Below are positions 17,366 to 28,269 of a DNA stretch of 64,000 bases, in pieces (the first letter of the stretch is position 1; every line of letters begins with the position of its first letter). Source of the DNA: Komagataella phaffii GS115. Taxonomy: Eukaryota; Ascomycota; Pichiomycetes; Pichiales; Pichiaceae. The stretch spans positions 1,178,001-1,242,000 of the forward strand of contig NC_012966.1 of the NCBI RefSeq assembly GCF_000027005.1. The letters are read 5' to 3'. The translations under genes and the position numbers were made by a program. A model generated the notes under the pieces. It did no database searches and was not told the DNA's origin. It saw nothing but the letters and a program-made list of their open reading frames with translations.

Positions 17366-19336
17366 TCAAACACTTCTAGTAAATTGTTCCCACCATTCTG
17401 ATACATCCTCACCTAGTGAAGAGACCAGGTTATCATCAGAATCCGAATTATTGAAAATGTCCTTTTTTGAGGGATCTTTGGAGTCAAATTTCTTAGCAAT
17501 TATTAAACTGGTACCGTAGGCTTGCGACTCTCCTAGATCTTTAAACAAAACCCACCAATTGCGCCCCGTTTTTAGTAACTTCTCATCTGGAAGTAGAATT
17601 TCTTGTTCCGACCTTGACTCCGTGGAGAGTGAAAGAATCGATTGGTTCAAACTGATCAGTTGGGATTTGGATATTTCCTTTGCATTCTTTGGTTTGCTGG
17701 TACTATTGAGTATTGACCCCTTTATTGTTTCATTATCTTTAAGTGTTAATGTCGAAAATACGTCCGAATCCAACTCACCGAAATCCTCATCACTACCTCG
17801 GAATGAAATGACTGGGAATGAACTTTGGTGGCTATCGGATGGTCGGTCATACAACAAATAGTAGAATGTAGAAGGTTTAGATTTAACACAACTTTGATAT
17901 TCTTTGATGTTTTCTAGAACTAACCTGTAGAGACAAGTTTGCCAAATCCTGTAAAGGGAGTCTTCAAGCTTTCTATAATATTCTGGTTCATTTAACGATG
18001 CACAATCTCCACGATAAATTGCTGTAAAGGTGAGACCAGCAACCTCATATATCAGTAATTTGTGTTCCATATACGTGGGTTCATCTTTTTGCTTGAGAAA
18101 GACTAACTTATCACATATTTCTTTCTCATCTGTGTTGGTATGTAGCTTTACCATTCCAATCAAAAATTTACCTCTTTTCTCGTTGACTTTGGCATCAGGT
18201 GTATTTTCTGCATCGTCGTTCGCTTGAGGAGCCTCTAGAGTTGGAGGTGTTTCTCCTTTGTTGTAAAACCAACTGACTTCAGGCAAATATCCGCTAATCG
18301 AAGACATGGCATCCAACGTCATAGTTGCAGGATATAAAATGTTACCCAGTTGTGTGGTCAAAAAATTCTTGGATGGCTCTAGAAAGGATAAGCTTTGGTT
18401 GGCTATTAGATAAAATAGATTTTCACGTTCCTCCTCTGGTGAGGTGGGGTCAACTTCTGACGGGGAAAGAACATTGCCTTCACTCAGATTATTAGTAGTT
18501 AGACCCACTGTCAGCGCTATGCACTGTTGATAACGAATCAGATCCACAATTGATTCCTGTTCAAATTTAGAATCCTTGTTCTTCCAGAGAACGCCGAAGT
18601 TCTTTATAGGCGTCTTTGTTGTATTCATGATGATTATGTCCAATATTTCAGGATCCTCTGACATCAATTCGGCTAAGTTGGTTTCCAAAGAGTCAGTAAA
18701 TCCATTGGGCAATTCGATGGAAGATTTTCTGAACGAGTGGTCGACATCAACAAATCCTTCATTTTTAATTTCAAAGTTGACCCACTTATTTTTACACCAA
18801 GTATACCACCAGTCTTCTAGCAGCTGTGTAAACGACTCTAATGGCAACTGGTTATAATTGAAGGAGAATTCACCATTATGCAACCTCCACCATCTATATC
18901 CTTCTTGAAGTTCCGCCTCTGTGTATTCAGGTAAGGCTAAAAATCTAAGAGTAAATATCTTCTCGTTCGTAGCAGTGACCTTAACTTCTGCCAACCTTAT
19001 AGATAGTACGAGCCAGTAGTCTTGCTCCACATTAAGAAGAATCAGTCTAGTCTTTTGTGTATCAATGAATCTCAGTTTGTTACCCCCTCTAAACTTGGAA
19101 GAAAAATCTTGCAGTCCTTCGATCATGCCTATAAGCTTGAATTTCTGGAAGTTGGAAGTTTCTGCACCATCAAACCTTATGAAGCATAACAGCTTTCGTT
19201 TCACCTCTAGCTCCGTCTCATCGAGATCTGAGCTTGGTATGCTTTCTTCATTGGATTGCAACTTGGGGTTGAAAATGGCAAAAAATTGCAACCCTGGATA
19301 CGACTGAAGCACCAACTGTTGTCCAGCTGATTCCAT
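17366..19336 (-). CDS. CCZ1: Ccz1, subunit of the Mon1-Ccz1 GEF for Ypt7
   Basis: The 656-residue protein starts with a longin-type domain: LQFFAIFNPKLQ, then KRKLLCFIRFDG, then FKLIGMIEGLQDFSSKF. This order is typical of Ccz1/HPS4/intu family proteins. Ccz1 with Mon1 activates the Rab7 homologue Ypt7 on late endosomes and autophagosomes, driving fusion with the vacuole. The central and C-terminal parts hold two further folded regions separated by acidic Ser-rich linkers. Length is slightly below S. cerevisiae Ccz1 (704). The call rests on the first domain and overall length. Confidence 0.75.
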   Translation of the reverse strand: MESAGQQLVLQSYPGLQFFAIFNPKLQSNEESIPSSDLDETELEVKRKLLCFIRFDGAETSNFQKFKLIGMIEGLQDFSSKFRGGNKLRFIDTQKTRLILLNVEQDYWLVLSIRLAEVKVTATNEKIFTLRFLALPEYTEAELQEGYRWWRLHNGEFSFNYNQLPLESFTQLLEDWWYTWCKNKWVNFEIKNEGFVDVDHSFRKSSIELPNGFTDSLETNLAELMSEDPEILDIIIMNTTKTPIKNFGVLWKNKDSKFEQESIVDLIRYQQCIALTVGLTTNNLSEGNVLSPSEVDPTSPEEERENLFYLIANQSLSFLEPSKNFLTTQLGNILYPATMTLDAMSSISGYLPEVSWFYNKGETPPTLEAPQANDDAENTPDAKVNEKRGKFLIGMVKLHTNTDEKEICDKLVFLKQKDEPTYMEHKLLIYEVAGLTFTAIYRGDCASLNEPEYYRKLEDSLYRIWQTCLYRLVLENIKEYQSCVKSKPSTFYYLLYDRPSDSHQSSFPVISFRGSDEDFGELDSDVFSTLTLKDNETIKGSILNSTSKPKNAKEISKSQLISLNQSILSLSTESRSEQEILLPDEKLLKTGRNWWVLFKDLGESQAYGTSLIIAKKFDSKDPSKKDIFNNSDSDDNLVSSLGEDVSEWWEQFTRSV

Positions 19337-19394
19337 AACGACCCAAAAGGCAAACTAAGATCAATTAGTACCTTGAGTATGCAAAACTAAAGAA

Positions 19395-19411
19395 TTAAGG
19401 CCTGGCCTTAA
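19395..19411. promoter_or_regulatory. 17-nt near-perfect palindrome in the CCZ1/EFM4 promoter
   Basis: TTAAGGCC-T-GGCCTTAA is an exact 8+8 bp inverted repeat around one central base. It lies 58 bp from the CCZ1 start and 122 bp from the EFM4 start. Such symmetry in a 197-bp divergent promoter suggests a dimeric factor site. I do not recognise a known factor. Confidence 0.4.
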
Positions 19412-19533
19412 CTTCAGGGTTATCATGGGGAAATATCAATCCGCGAAGAAAATTGGTGAGAGAGGCATCCAACATCCAGTATGTATTCAGATTATCCTGA
19501 ACCCCAAATTTCAGCTTTCTTTTCAGGCAATCG

Positions 19534-20247
19534 ATGGTTGAAGATACTTCAAAACTGAACCCTTCAAAGTTGGGCACCAAAGAGTATTGGGATGATTTCT
19601 ACCAGTTAGAAACTGCAAATTTCAAAGAAGACTCGGAGAATGTTGGTGAATGTTGGTTTGACGATTCAGATGCAGAAAATAAGATAATCGAATTCTTGTT
19701 CGACAGAATAGAGGATGGATCCTCAGAGTTCTTCCACAGTAATTCAAGAGTATGTGACCTTGGGACTGGGAATGGCCATTTACTGTTTGAGTTGAGGAAG
19801 GAAGGATTTAGAGGTGATTTGGTGGGATTGGATTACTCAGAAGTTTCTGTGGAGTTTGCAAGGCAGATTGCCCAAAAGCATGCGGTGAAAGGAATAACGT
19901 TCCAACAATGTGATATATTAGATGAAAAATCGTCCGTCTTAAATGATGAGAATGACAAATTTGACATTCTCTTGGATAAAGGGACATTTGATGCTATTGC
20001 CCTTAGCTCGTCAACATACAACGGAGGTAAAACTGGAATTGAAATTTACCCTTCTACAGTGAAAAAGCTACTCAAAAAGGGAGGAATATTGCTGGTAACT
20101 AGTTGCAATTTTACTGAATCTGAACTGATAAAGCACATCACGAAGAATGATGAGTTTGCAGAAGAAAAACATATCGAGTATCCAAAGTTTGAATTTGGTG
20201 GTATCCAGGGTCAAACGATATGCAGTATTTGTTTCATCAAAAATTGA
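19534..20247 (+). CDS. EFM4: eEF1A lysine methyltransferase Efm4
   Basis: The 237-residue protein is a class I SAM-dependent methyltransferase of the METTL10/Efm4 group. It opens SKLGTKEYWDDFYQLETANF, a signature of the group. Motif I is VCDLGTGNGHLLFEL (73-87), followed by LVGLDYSEVSVEFAR and FDILLDKGTFDAIALS. S. cerevisiae Efm4 (See1) dimethylates Lys316 of eEF1A. The C-terminus is complete (TICSICFIKN). It converges on YRB2 with 16 bp between stops. Confidence 0.88.
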   Translation: MVEDTSKLNPSKLGTKEYWDDFYQLETANFKEDSENVGECWFDDSDAENKIIEFLFDRIEDGSSEFFHSNSRVCDLGTGNGHLLFELRKEGFRGDLVGLDYSEVSVEFARQIAQKHAVKGITFQQCDILDEKSSVLNDENDKFDILLDKGTFDAIALSSSTYNGGKTGIEIYPSTVKKLLKKGGILLVTSCNFTESELIKHITKNDEFAEEKHIEYPKFEFGGIQGQTICSICFIKN

Positions 20248-20263
20248 AAACATCTTATTCTAT

Positions 20264-21352
20264 TCATTTCGGTATGAGCTCCGATACTCTATCATACAAT
20301 TCGTCCCGACTCGTACCACTACCCACTTTAATGGAGTATTGTAAAGGTTTTCCGTCTTCTTGAAGTGTTATTCGAAGAAATTTTTCACTCTGCAGAGAAC
20401 TCTCCATGCCTTTATCAATTTTTAAACCTTTAACCAGCGGAATATTCAACAAAGATCTGAAAGTGGCATCCTGTCTCATCACTAGTTTATAAAATTCTGT
20501 ATCAGTTTTGTCAATCAACTTTAATATACCTATACCTTTCTCCTTCCAGCCTTCTTTTATGGCATCCAAATCGAGACGATAAAGTTTAGATTTCACCGAA
20601 TACAGTGATTTTTGTTCGACTTCAGCCGATTGCTCTTGTATATTCAATTGTACCTTGGCAAAAAGCGGTATTCCCTGAGTAGAGTTTTCTTTGGCAGACT
20701 TTTCAGTTTTTTCAGTATTGTCGTTATCTTCAGCTTCAGGGGTTTGCTCCTTTTTCGAATCCAAATCTTCAAATACGGATTTTTTAGTCAATGTTTTTTT
20801 AAATGCATTACCAAAGGAGGATCCTGTTCCAAAAACAGGCTTTGGTTTCTCTGCAGATTCCGATCCTGATTCATCTTTGGGGTTTGAGGTCCGGTCTGGT
20901 TCGTCTTTGCTATCTTTTGACTCTGCATTGGTTTCTTCTTTTGAAGGCTTCGCTCCAAAAACGTTTTTATTTGTAAAAGCTCCAAATCCTCCGACGCTTG
21001 CAAACTTCGTTTTTTGACCAAATACAAATTTTGGTTTTTCAGGTAATGGGGGAGGAGACTTAGCGGAGTCGTCAGCCTCTTTACCAATTTCACTATCAGT
21101 GGGAAGCGTACTCTTTACTTTCTTTACCTGTTCAGAATCTGCTTCGGGGTCAGTTTTTCTTTTTTTAATTGGAGGTAAAGGAATTGGCTTCTCAAGTGGA
21201 TCCTCTTCCACGAGAGTCTTTTCATCTGTGACGTTTGCTCCCTCGACACTTTGGGATAATTTCTTTGTACTGTCACCTTCACATTTAGAGGGTTCTTCCT
21301 TCAATTGCTTTGGATCACTATCTTGTGAAGCTTCGGCTTCGTTACTACTCAT
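20264..21352 (-). CDS. YRB2: Yrb2-like Ran-binding nucleoporin-related protein
   Basis: The 362-residue product has an acidic and basic N-terminal half with nuclear-import-like clusters (PIKKRKTDPE). A few FG-type motifs follow (VFGQKTKF, GGFGAF, VFGAKPS, VFGTGSSFGNAF). A C-terminal Ran-binding domain occupies about 235-362 (LFAKVQLNIQ, then LYRLD, WKEKGIGILKL, RLLNIPLV-like and LQYSIKVG). This order and size match Yrb2, which assists Crm1-dependent nuclear export in S. cerevisiae; Nup2 is longer with more repeats. I use the ATG at 21352 (MSSNEAEAS); an in-frame ATG at 21379 would add nine residues (MFFPSLSRE) of no apparent use. Confidence 0.8.
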   Translation of the reverse strand: MSSNEAEASQDSDPKQLKEEPSKCEGDSTKKLSQSVEGANVTDEKTLVEEDPLEKPIPLPPIKKRKTDPEADSEQVKKVKSTLPTDSEIGKEADDSAKSPPPLPEKPKFVFGQKTKFASVGGFGAFTNKNVFGAKPSKEETNAESKDSKDEPDRTSNPKDESGSESAEKPKPVFGTGSSFGNAFKKTLTKKSVFEDLDSKKEQTPEAEDNDNTEKTEKSAKENSTQGIPLFAKVQLNIQEQSAEVEQKSLYSVKSKLYRLDLDAIKEGWKEKGIGILKLIDKTDTEFYKLVMRQDATFRSLLNIPLVKGLKIDKGMESSLQSEKFLRITLQEDGKPLQYSIKVGSGTSRDELYDRVSELIPK

Positions 21353-21881
21353 TTCTCTGGAAAGGCTGGGGAAGAACAAAGGGCAGACAGAACTGGTGAG
21401 TTTCGTGGTTTTGATGGAATTGATATTGGGAGGGGTACACTACCAAAAAATATCACCAGAGTTGGGAATAATAACTTCCGAGGACACAATTGAAATGTAC
21501 AGGTGACTTGCCGCTTATAGGATGATATAGGAAGCGTCGGCATTTGTTGCTGACATGGGTAGGAGGTGTTTTCATTCATTGACGCTTTAGGCAGTTATAG
21601 AAGCTTTCTTCGTTTTTAGGGTATAAATTTTTAGTCTAGACGGTCTGCTTCTGGTGATACGGGTATATTTCATTTAGCTATTACTGTGCCATAAGAATCA
21701 ATTGATCTAATCTGAGTACTATGGGTAATTCTGTCAGGAATCGTGTCTCATCATCCCCATCTACGTGCCTCATGCAGAATCCAAATCGAGACGAAACGTA
21801 AATAGTAAAGGCACGAACTGACGCCTAAGAAAAACTCCCACGTTAAAACATCACAACAATAACATCAAACTCCCAAACAAA
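21353..21881. other. Divergent promoter of YRB2 and the kinesin gene
   Basis: This 529-bp stretch lacks a convincing gene. It contains a TATAAATT near 21622. I find no ACGCGT box that would mark G1/S control of the kinesin. A GTGATAC...CTGA pair (about 21654-21712) is too weak to call a C/D snoRNA. Confidence 0.4.
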
Positions 21882-24200
21882 ATGGAAACCATTTTAAGGG
21901 TCAGGCAGTCGAATGATGAAACCTCATCACTGTTTGAAGTTACGTCAGGTAATACTATCCAAGTCGATGGCCAAGAGTTCAAGTTCGATTCAATTCAGGG
22001 CGGACAAGTAGATCAGCAAGAGCTCTTTGAGCGCACGGTCCAACCATTTCTAGACTCTGAGATAATTCCACATTCCAAAGATGTAACTCTATTCACGATG
22101 GGACCGTCTGGAGCGGGCAAATCTTACACCGTTTTTGGAACTCCTAGCAACGTTGGATTGTTGTACCGTTCTTTGAGCTACCTTCTTCAGCAGGTAACAG
22201 GCGACTTGGCTTCTTATGATACAGTAAAGAAGCACCTAGGCATGAACTTAATAAATCCGACAAAATCAGGGGCTCAAGCGGGGAACTCTTCGGGGCATAC
22301 AGCTGTGACAGTCTCGATGTTTGAAATTTATAACGACTCCATTAAGGACTTATTTGCCAACAGAGAAATCAATTCCAGATCCGTATTAGATATCGTTACA
22401 GATCCGAGAGATGGGAAACTGAAGCCAAGGAATCTTTCCCAGTTTTATGTTCCAAATATTGATATTTGCAAAAGATTGTTTGAACTTGGATTGAAAAACC
22501 GAAGGGGAATTCAAAAGGGCTCCACCTCCACTAGTTCAGGCTCTCATTGTTTTGTGCATATTAACTTTGTTAAGATTTCGAAGGATGGGAGGAAATCTGC
22601 TGTCTCTAGGTTCACCTTGGCCGATCTTTCTAGCATTGAAAGCACTAAAAGTGCTCAAGCTAAGAACATCTCTATGAAACAAAAATCAATCAACAACACA
22701 TCTATTTTAGAGCTCGGCCGATGTATTCATTCTTTGAGATCCGGTAAACAGGACATGTCTTTACTCAGAACCAATAAGATTGCTCGACTTTTATTTCATG
22801 ACTTTATTAAGAACAAGGGAATGAATCCGCAATTAAAGTTTTTAGTCAATCTGGATTCAAATGGTGATCAGGGTACTTCATTACAGATTTTGAGGTACAT
22901 TTCCTCAAGTATCAATGACGACAGAAGAACATCTTCTCGTCCTAGTTCATCTGGTTCCAGGGATAGTGTCAAGAGACTTTCAGTCACCCAGAGATTGAGT
23001 AGCCGTATTTCCAGTACTCATGTTAAGGAGAAGGAGACTCTAGAAAAGATCAAAAAAGAGAAAGATATCTTGACGAAAGAGTTGAAACAGCTCCAAGATA
23101 AGTTAGTAGAAAATGAAATTAGCATTAGAAAAGAAATCTCAAATAATTTTGAGGAGTCAATAGCCAAATTGAATGATGAATTCAGACAGAAGGAGATTTC
23201 TCTTCAAAACAGTTTGGAAAAAGATTGCGATAGAAAGCTCACTGACTTGGCAGATGAGTATGAGCAAACATTGTGTTCAATGAGAAGTGAGCTTGATTCC
23301 AAATCAATCGAAAACCAAGACCTACTGAAGAAAATTGCATCCTTAAGGGATGAGTTGAAACATAATAAAATTGAAAACGAATCGTTTCAATCTTCTATAA
23401 CAAAACTTAATGAAACTATTGAGTTAAAAGCTCAAAAAATTTCCGATCTTAAAGTGAGCTCTGCCAGTTTGAGAGAGGAACTTGATACCACCACTGCTAG
23501 CCTTAACGAGACCACAAAATCATTAAATGATAGTAAAGAACTTGTTACTCGATTGCAAGCCGAAATTACAGAAAAGAAATCTCTTTTGGAACAGAGAGAA
23601 TTTGGTTCATCAGAGATAAAGCAAGATTATGAGAAGCAGATTAGGGATCTAAGAAACCAAGTTAAAAGGTTGGATGCCGATGTTACTGCTGGAGAAAATG
23701 TTATTAAGAAATTAGAATCTAATTTAGAACAAAAGATAGCAGAAGTTGACGAGATGAAGACAAAATTATCACAGGCAGAGAAGAGCATCGATTTTAACAA
23801 AAGACATATCGACATTCTGAAGGACAAGTTTACTGCTTCTAAACAAAAGTTACCAGCCTCTGATGATAACAATTCCGCTACTGAGCATCCCAAAAGCAGC
23901 AGAGCTCCAGAGACAGCAGATCCAGACTCTTTAAAAGAGAATATTTCTCCACCAAAAAAATCCAAACATAAATCAAGTTCCAAATCTCAAAAAATAGATG
24001 ACGCCCTTAAATTGACATCTTTCACTCTCTTTGACAAATTAGAACCCCAATCTGTCGATTCGTCGGTGAAAAGAAAACGCAATATTCTCAGTTCGCCAAC
24101 AAAAGCCAGCGATCTGCTCATGTCATCTCCTACGAAAACTAGGAAGAAGTTAAGAAAGAAAGAGATAGTCAATATTTTCGATGACAATGAGTTAGACTAA
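21882..24200 (+). CDS. Divergent kinesin-like motor with altered switch motifs
   Basis: The 772-residue protein has an N-terminal kinesin motor fold (about 1-345), a coiled coil (about 375-650) and a basic tail. The P-loop is GPSGAGKS (74-81) in a good YTVFG context, so nucleotide binding is likely. Switch I reads SSGSH (218-222) where kinesins have SSRSH. Switch II reads DLSSIE (248-253) where kinesins have DLAGSE, so the glycine that contacts the gamma-phosphate is Ser251. The following helix is NNTSILELGRCI instead of the usual NKSLLALG. ATPase activity may therefore be weak or lost, as in Smy1-type kinesins. The tail has SSPTK repeated (CDK-type sites) and KTRKKLRKK, suggesting a nuclear or mitotic role. 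Kinesin-6-like or Smy1-like are both possible; subfamily not settled. Confidence 0.75.
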   Translation: METILRVRQSNDETSSLFEVTSGNTIQVDGQEFKFDSIQGGQVDQQELFERTVQPFLDSEIIPHSKDVTLFTMGPSGAGKSYTVFGTPSNVGLLYRSLSYLLQQVTGDLASYDTVKKHLGMNLINPTKSGAQAGNSSGHTAVTVSMFEIYNDSIKDLFANREINSRSVLDIVTDPRDGKLKPRNLSQFYVPNIDICKRLFELGLKNRRGIQKGSTSTSSGSHCFVHINFVKISKDGRKSAVSRFTLADLSSIESTKSAQAKNISMKQKSINNTSILELGRCIHSLRSGKQDMSLLRTNKIARLLFHDFIKNKGMNPQLKFLVNLDSNGDQGTSLQILRYISSSINDDRRTSSRPSSSGSRDSVKRLSVTQRLSSRISSTHVKEKETLEKIKKEKDILTKELKQLQDKLVENEISIRKEISNNFEESIAKLNDEFRQKEISLQNSLEKDCDRKLTDLADEYEQTLCSMRSELDSKSIENQDLLKKIASLRDELKHNKIENESFQSSITKLNETIELKAQKISDLKVSSASLREELDTTTASLNETTKSLNDSKELVTRLQAEITEKKSLLEQREFGSSEIKQDYEKQIRDLRNQVKRLDADVTAGENVIKKLESNLEQKIAEVDEMKTKLSQAEKSIDFNKRHIDILKDKFTASKQKLPASDDNNSATEHPKSSRAPETADPDSLKENISPPKKSKHKSSSKSQKIDDALKLTSFTLFDKLEPQSVDSSVKRKRNILSSPTKASDLLMSSPTKTRKKLRKKEIVNIFDDNELD

Positions 24201-24276
24201 TCACCCTATATAAGTACAAATCTTTTGCTTGAATAAAAAGTGATGAAACATGCTAGTATTGTGGATTAATTCCTTT

Positions 24277-27200
24277 TTACCAATCATCGTCTTCTTCCTC
24301 TTCTTCATCACTATCACGTCTAGCCTTCTGGCGAATTGCAGCGGCCAACCCTCCGGCTAACGTAGACTCATCTTGCTTCTTTTGCATTAGTGCTGCAGCA
24401 AGTCCACCAGCTAAGGGGTTTGATACAGAACCATTGGTCGAGGCTACTTGCGGAGCCACTTGCGGAGCTGCAGGTTGTGCTTGGACTGGGACTGCCTTAG
24501 TAGCAGGTGGAGCACACTCCACTACATAGGCAGCAGGGACCCAACCCTCCTTAGCTTCATCTAGAGTCTTTGCTAACCACCAACCATTTTCCTCCTTTTG
24601 GAGGATATAAACAATTTGATCCTTTTGGATTGGTAATTCAGAAGGACTGCCCGTTCCTTGAAATTCATAGGCTGCTTTGTAGGTTGGATATTTTGGAGTT
24701 TCAACTGCTGGTGGAGGTGGCGGAGGAGGTGGAATGTTCTTCTTAACAGGCTCTATAGGCTGAGTTGGCTGCGAGCGTTGAACAGGTTGAGTGCGTTGCG
24801 TTGGCTGAACAGGTTGAGAGTGCTGAGTCGGCTGAACAGGTTGAGTTGGTTGAATCCGCTGAACCTGAGGAACAGGTACGGCGCCAGGAATGTTTGAAGT
24901 TCTTGGTTTTTGCTGTTGTGGAGGAGGTGGAGGGACCTTTTTTCGTTGAGTTGGCTGAACAGCTGCAACTGGAACAGATTGAGCATGCGGATTAGCAAAT
25001 CCTGAGTTTGCCGCGGCCCCATAGTTGTTACTGCGTTGGGAATATGAGTTTGAAACTTCCACACCAGTACGATATCTGTAAACTGCAGTACCTGTGTTTT
25101 TTCCCTTTGGTCTTTCTTTGGATACAGAAGAGGCTGAAAGCCCTGGAGCCACTTGAATAGTTCCTGATTTGTACACGTCTCCATTTAAGGGTACAGCAGT
25201 AGATTGTTGGGTCTTGATAGTGTGGATCTTGCCAGGCTTCTTGTAATATTGAATTGTAGGCCCGATTTGTATACTCAGTCCTCGATTTATATTCTTCAGA
25301 TGGGTGACTAACTCAGTTTTGAATTTAAGATTGATAAATGGATCAGGCCTTGTTCCCCCTATTAACGAAATGGCCAACCAATCGTCAGCCAAATTCGACA
25401 TACCAACATACGATATTGAATTAACAGAAATCGAATCCACATTATACGAGATCTTTCTTTCGATGACTTCCTCCGCAATCATATAGAAGGTAGATCTTGT
25501 CAAAAGGAAAATACGAGGCACCCTGACTGAAGATCTACCAAACTTGGCGTGTAGAATTTCTCCACGGAATGAAAAGATTATTCTATCATTGATGCCCACT
25601 TGAGAGATTAAGAACCGACCAAAACCCGATTTATCGTTACAACCAAGATAGTCTCCCGTGTATTGTCTGCTTCCCAACATGGACATTCTCCGTCTCTCCT
25701 TTTTGTGAATAACTAGAGATGTACCGTAATCTCTCAATTGCTCGTAAACATTACCACCTTTCTTCTCACGGATGATCCTTTGCAAGGTCTTGGCAGCGTC
25801 AACTCTAACTTTGAACCATCTACGGATGGCACGTTGGATAACTTTTGCCTTATTTGCCCAGTAGTTCTCTCTCATTGACTCTAAAGAAAACAGGGTCTCA
25901 GGTTTCTTAATGAAGATCTTAGTCACTCCAACTTGCCATTCTGTTTCGGGAATGCCAGCGTCTTTAAGAATAACTGTGCAGGCTGACTTATGGTCTCCTT
26001 CCCAAATATAATCACCTGCATAAGATGTCTTTGTTGATAACAAGTAAAACCGCTCAGAAAACTTTTCAAATGTCTGTCGATAAGCAAAACCAGCTCTTCT
26101 GATACGAACATTCTCTTGCAAACCCAAGTATTTCACCTGATGCAGTACAGCTCTATCGTCGTACTCAGTGGGGGATTTGTTTTGATTTGGTTTGATCGTT
26201 CGGATGTATGAAGGTTGAGCTTGTGAGAGGGTGTCCACCAATAAGTTAGCACTAGTTTTGATTTTTGCACTTGCCGTAGTTGGTCGATTTTTTCTACCAC
26301 CAGCATTGGTTTCGACAGGTTCAGGGAAAAGACTCAACAGAAACGAGTCCTGTGAGGTTTTGATCATTTCTAAAAGATCCTTTAGCATCTGATCCTTATT
26401 TTTGTCAGTAATAGTATCGATGTCGTAGGTGACGTCACCGGCATAATGTTTGATAACGAACTTTGACGAACGTAAGTCGAAATGAGGGTTCGTTGCAATC
26501 ATGTTCAGTCTTTGAGAAAATGCTTGATCTGCTGCACTACTATCAGCATGAGCTGTCGCACAAGCATCGTCTAAAATGGAGAAAATTCCTGGTGGCCTCT
26601 TAGCTTCAATCAAATCGCATACAATCTTGTTGTTGAAGTACTTGATAGGCGTCCACTGAATTTGCTCCTTGACGTACTCATCCTGTTCAGATTTCAGGGT
26701 CAGCTGAATAAAAATCTGTTGTAATTTTTCGTTGACATAATTGATACATAACTGTTCAAAAGAATTCTGTTCAAAAATTTCAAACCCATAAATATCCAAA
26801 ATTCCAATGGTCTTGTGAACAGTTTCACTTATGTGAGCTAAGGATTTGTTGGTCCTATCAACAATCCAATCGAAAAGATTACTATAGATACCTTTAGAGA
26901 GAGCATCTCTGACAGCAGTTGCCTGAGTGATGTTCAAAGGAACGTGATAAATAGACCCACGTTTCGATCCGTGACTTGTTTCCACAATACGTTCGATCAG
27001 TGAGTTTGTAAGAATCTGGGCGTTTACCTGAAGTAGGTATGCAACGAAATCGGTTACGGAAGAATCTCTAATTTGAGCATTTCCATCCTCGTTTTCAACA
27101 AAGGAGATGTTACCAATCCATAAGATAGCGGCCAGAATTCGAAAAACTTGGTCCTGCTCATCTTGGGTAAGGCCTATTGTTTGCATGGCTTTTAGAGTGT

Positions 27201-28026
27201 CTTTGTACTCTTTAACATCATCTATCGTGTCAACAGTAGTGCAACCAGATGCACTTGTATAGACGTACTGTTCGGGAAGCTGTACACCAAAAGTCGAACG
27301 ATAGTTTTCATTAGCACTTTTAGTAAACTGGTAGAAAATGTGAAAGTTTCTTTCATTTCGAATTTGACCAACCACTCTTTGTTTTTCTAGCAAATAATTG
27401 GTGATGTGGGCTCCGATTGGTTCATAGCCTGCATTGAACTGAATTTCTAAGTATTTACCATGTCTTGAGGAGTTATTATTCCTCAAGGTCTTAGCACACC
27501 CAAATGACTCCAATAAAGGATTGGTGGCCAAGACCATATCTTTGATCTGCTGAATTTGGGACGAAGACTGCCCACCACTGACGGCAGCAATATACTGCAT
27601 GATTTGTTTGGCAGCCTCGGTCTTCCCTGCACCAGACTCACCAGAAATAATAACACACTGACTCTCTGCGTACGCTTGCATGTTGTAAAACATTGATTCC
27701 GCAATAGCAAACACATGTGGAGGAACCTCCAATCTATTCTTACCTCGATAACTGTTAAGGATGGCATCCGTGTACAGCCCCAAATCTCTGAATGGATTGA
27801 CTGAAATCAACACATGACCGATATAGGTATAGATCGTACCATTTTTGAATCTTTTTTCCAAGTTCTCGTTGATTGAGTTGTCACTGATTGTGGATAGAAG
27901 TGTCAGATCGGATACACCAACCTCCTTCTTCTTATGGACATCAAACTCAGCCTTCTTGACTCCCCCCCTTTTGGCGGGTTGCTCTCTGACTTGTTTGTTG
28001 CGACCGATTCGCTTTGTAATCGCCAT
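24277..28026 (-). CDS. MYO5: Class I myosin (Myo3/Myo5 type)
   Basis: The 1249-residue motor drives actin at cortical patches during endocytosis. The head has the P-loop GESGAGKT (129-136), and [26 protein letters not shown]-site serine is Ser358 in KRGSIYHVP, the residue that PAK kinases phosphorylate in Myo3/5. Two IQ-type neck helices follow ([19 protein letters not shown]). The TH1 membrane-binding domain spans about 760-950. A proline/glutamine-rich TH2 region holds repeated QPTQ units, then an SH3 domain ([18 protein letters not shown] to [10 protein letters not shown]). The acidic tail EEEEEDDDW activates Arp2/3. One gene appears to serve for the S. cerevisiae pair. Confidence 0.95.
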   Translation of the reverse strand: MAITKRIGRNKQVREQPAKRGGVKKAEFDVHKKKEVGVSDLTLLSTISDNSINENLEKRFKNGTIYTYIGHVLISVNPFRDLGLYTDAILNSYRGKNRLEVPPHVFAIAESMFYNMQAYAESQCVIISGESGAGKTEAAKQIMQYIAAVSGGQSSSQIQQIKDMVLATNPLLESFGCAKTLRNNNSSRHGKYLEIQFNAGYEPIGAHITNYLLEKQRVVGQIRNERNFHIFYQFTKSANENYRSTFGVQLPEQYVYTSASGCTTVDTIDDVKEYKDTLKAMQTIGLTQDEQDQVFRILAAILWIGNISFVENEDGNAQIRDSSVTDFVAYLLQVNAQILTNSLIERIVETSHGSKRGSIYHVPLNITQATAVRDALSKGIYSNLFDWIVDRTNKSLAHISETVHKTIGILDIYGFEIFEQNSFEQLCINYVNEKLQQIFIQLTLKSEQDEYVKEQIQWTPIKYFNNKIVCDLIEAKRPPGIFSILDDACATAHADSSAADQAFSQRLNMIATNPHFDLRSSKFVIKHYAGDVTYDIDTITDKNKDQMLKDLLEMIKTSQDSFLLSLFPEPVETNAGGRKNRPTTASAKIKTSANLLVDTLSQAQPSYIRTIKPNQNKSPTEYDDRAVLHQVKYLGLQENVRIRRAGFAYRQTFEKFSERFYLLSTKTSYAGDYIWEGDHKSACTVILKDAGIPETEWQVGVTKIFIKKPETLFSLESMRENYWANKAKVIQRAIRRWFKVRVDAAKTLQRIIREKKGGNVYEQLRDYGTSLVIHKKERRRMSMLGSRQYTGDYLGCNDKSGFGRFLISQVGINDRIIFSFRGEILHAKFGRSSVRVPRIFLLTRSTFYMIAEEVIERKISYNVDSISVNSISYVGMSNLADDWLAISLIGGTRPDPFINLKFKTELVTHLKNINRGLSIQIGPTIQYYKKPGKIHTIKTQQSTAVPLNGDVYKSGTIQVAPGLSASSVSKERPKGKNTGTAVYRYRTGVEVSNSYSQRSNNYGAAANSGFANPHAQSVPVAAVQPTQRKKVPPPPPQQQKPRTSNIPGAVPVPQVQRIQPTQPVQPTQHSQPVQPTQRTQPVQRSQPTQPIEPVKKNIPPPPPPPPAVETPKYPTYKAAYEFQGTGSPSELPIQKDQIVYILQKEENGWWLAKTLDEAKEGWVPAAYVVECAPPATKAVPVQAQPAAPQVAPQVASTNGSVSNPLAGGLAAALMQKKQDESTLAGGLAAAIRQKARRDSDEEEEEDDDW

Positions 28027-28269
28027 GGTGAAACAATTGGTTCTTTAGCGTTAGAAGGAAGCGATCACTTGGTTGAAACTGTACCTAAGCCACCGGACCC
28101 GTTGTACTTCTGAGGGTATTTCGAGGATTGCAAGGGGAATCTTTTTGTTGGTGAACGCACTACCCTTTTTTTTACATAGAAATATCAGTAGGAAGTGATG
28201 TGAGAGTGACAAAGGCAAGAGAAGTTTTGGTCTGTCAAAAAGAAAAACACCAAACGACAGCCTCGAGTC

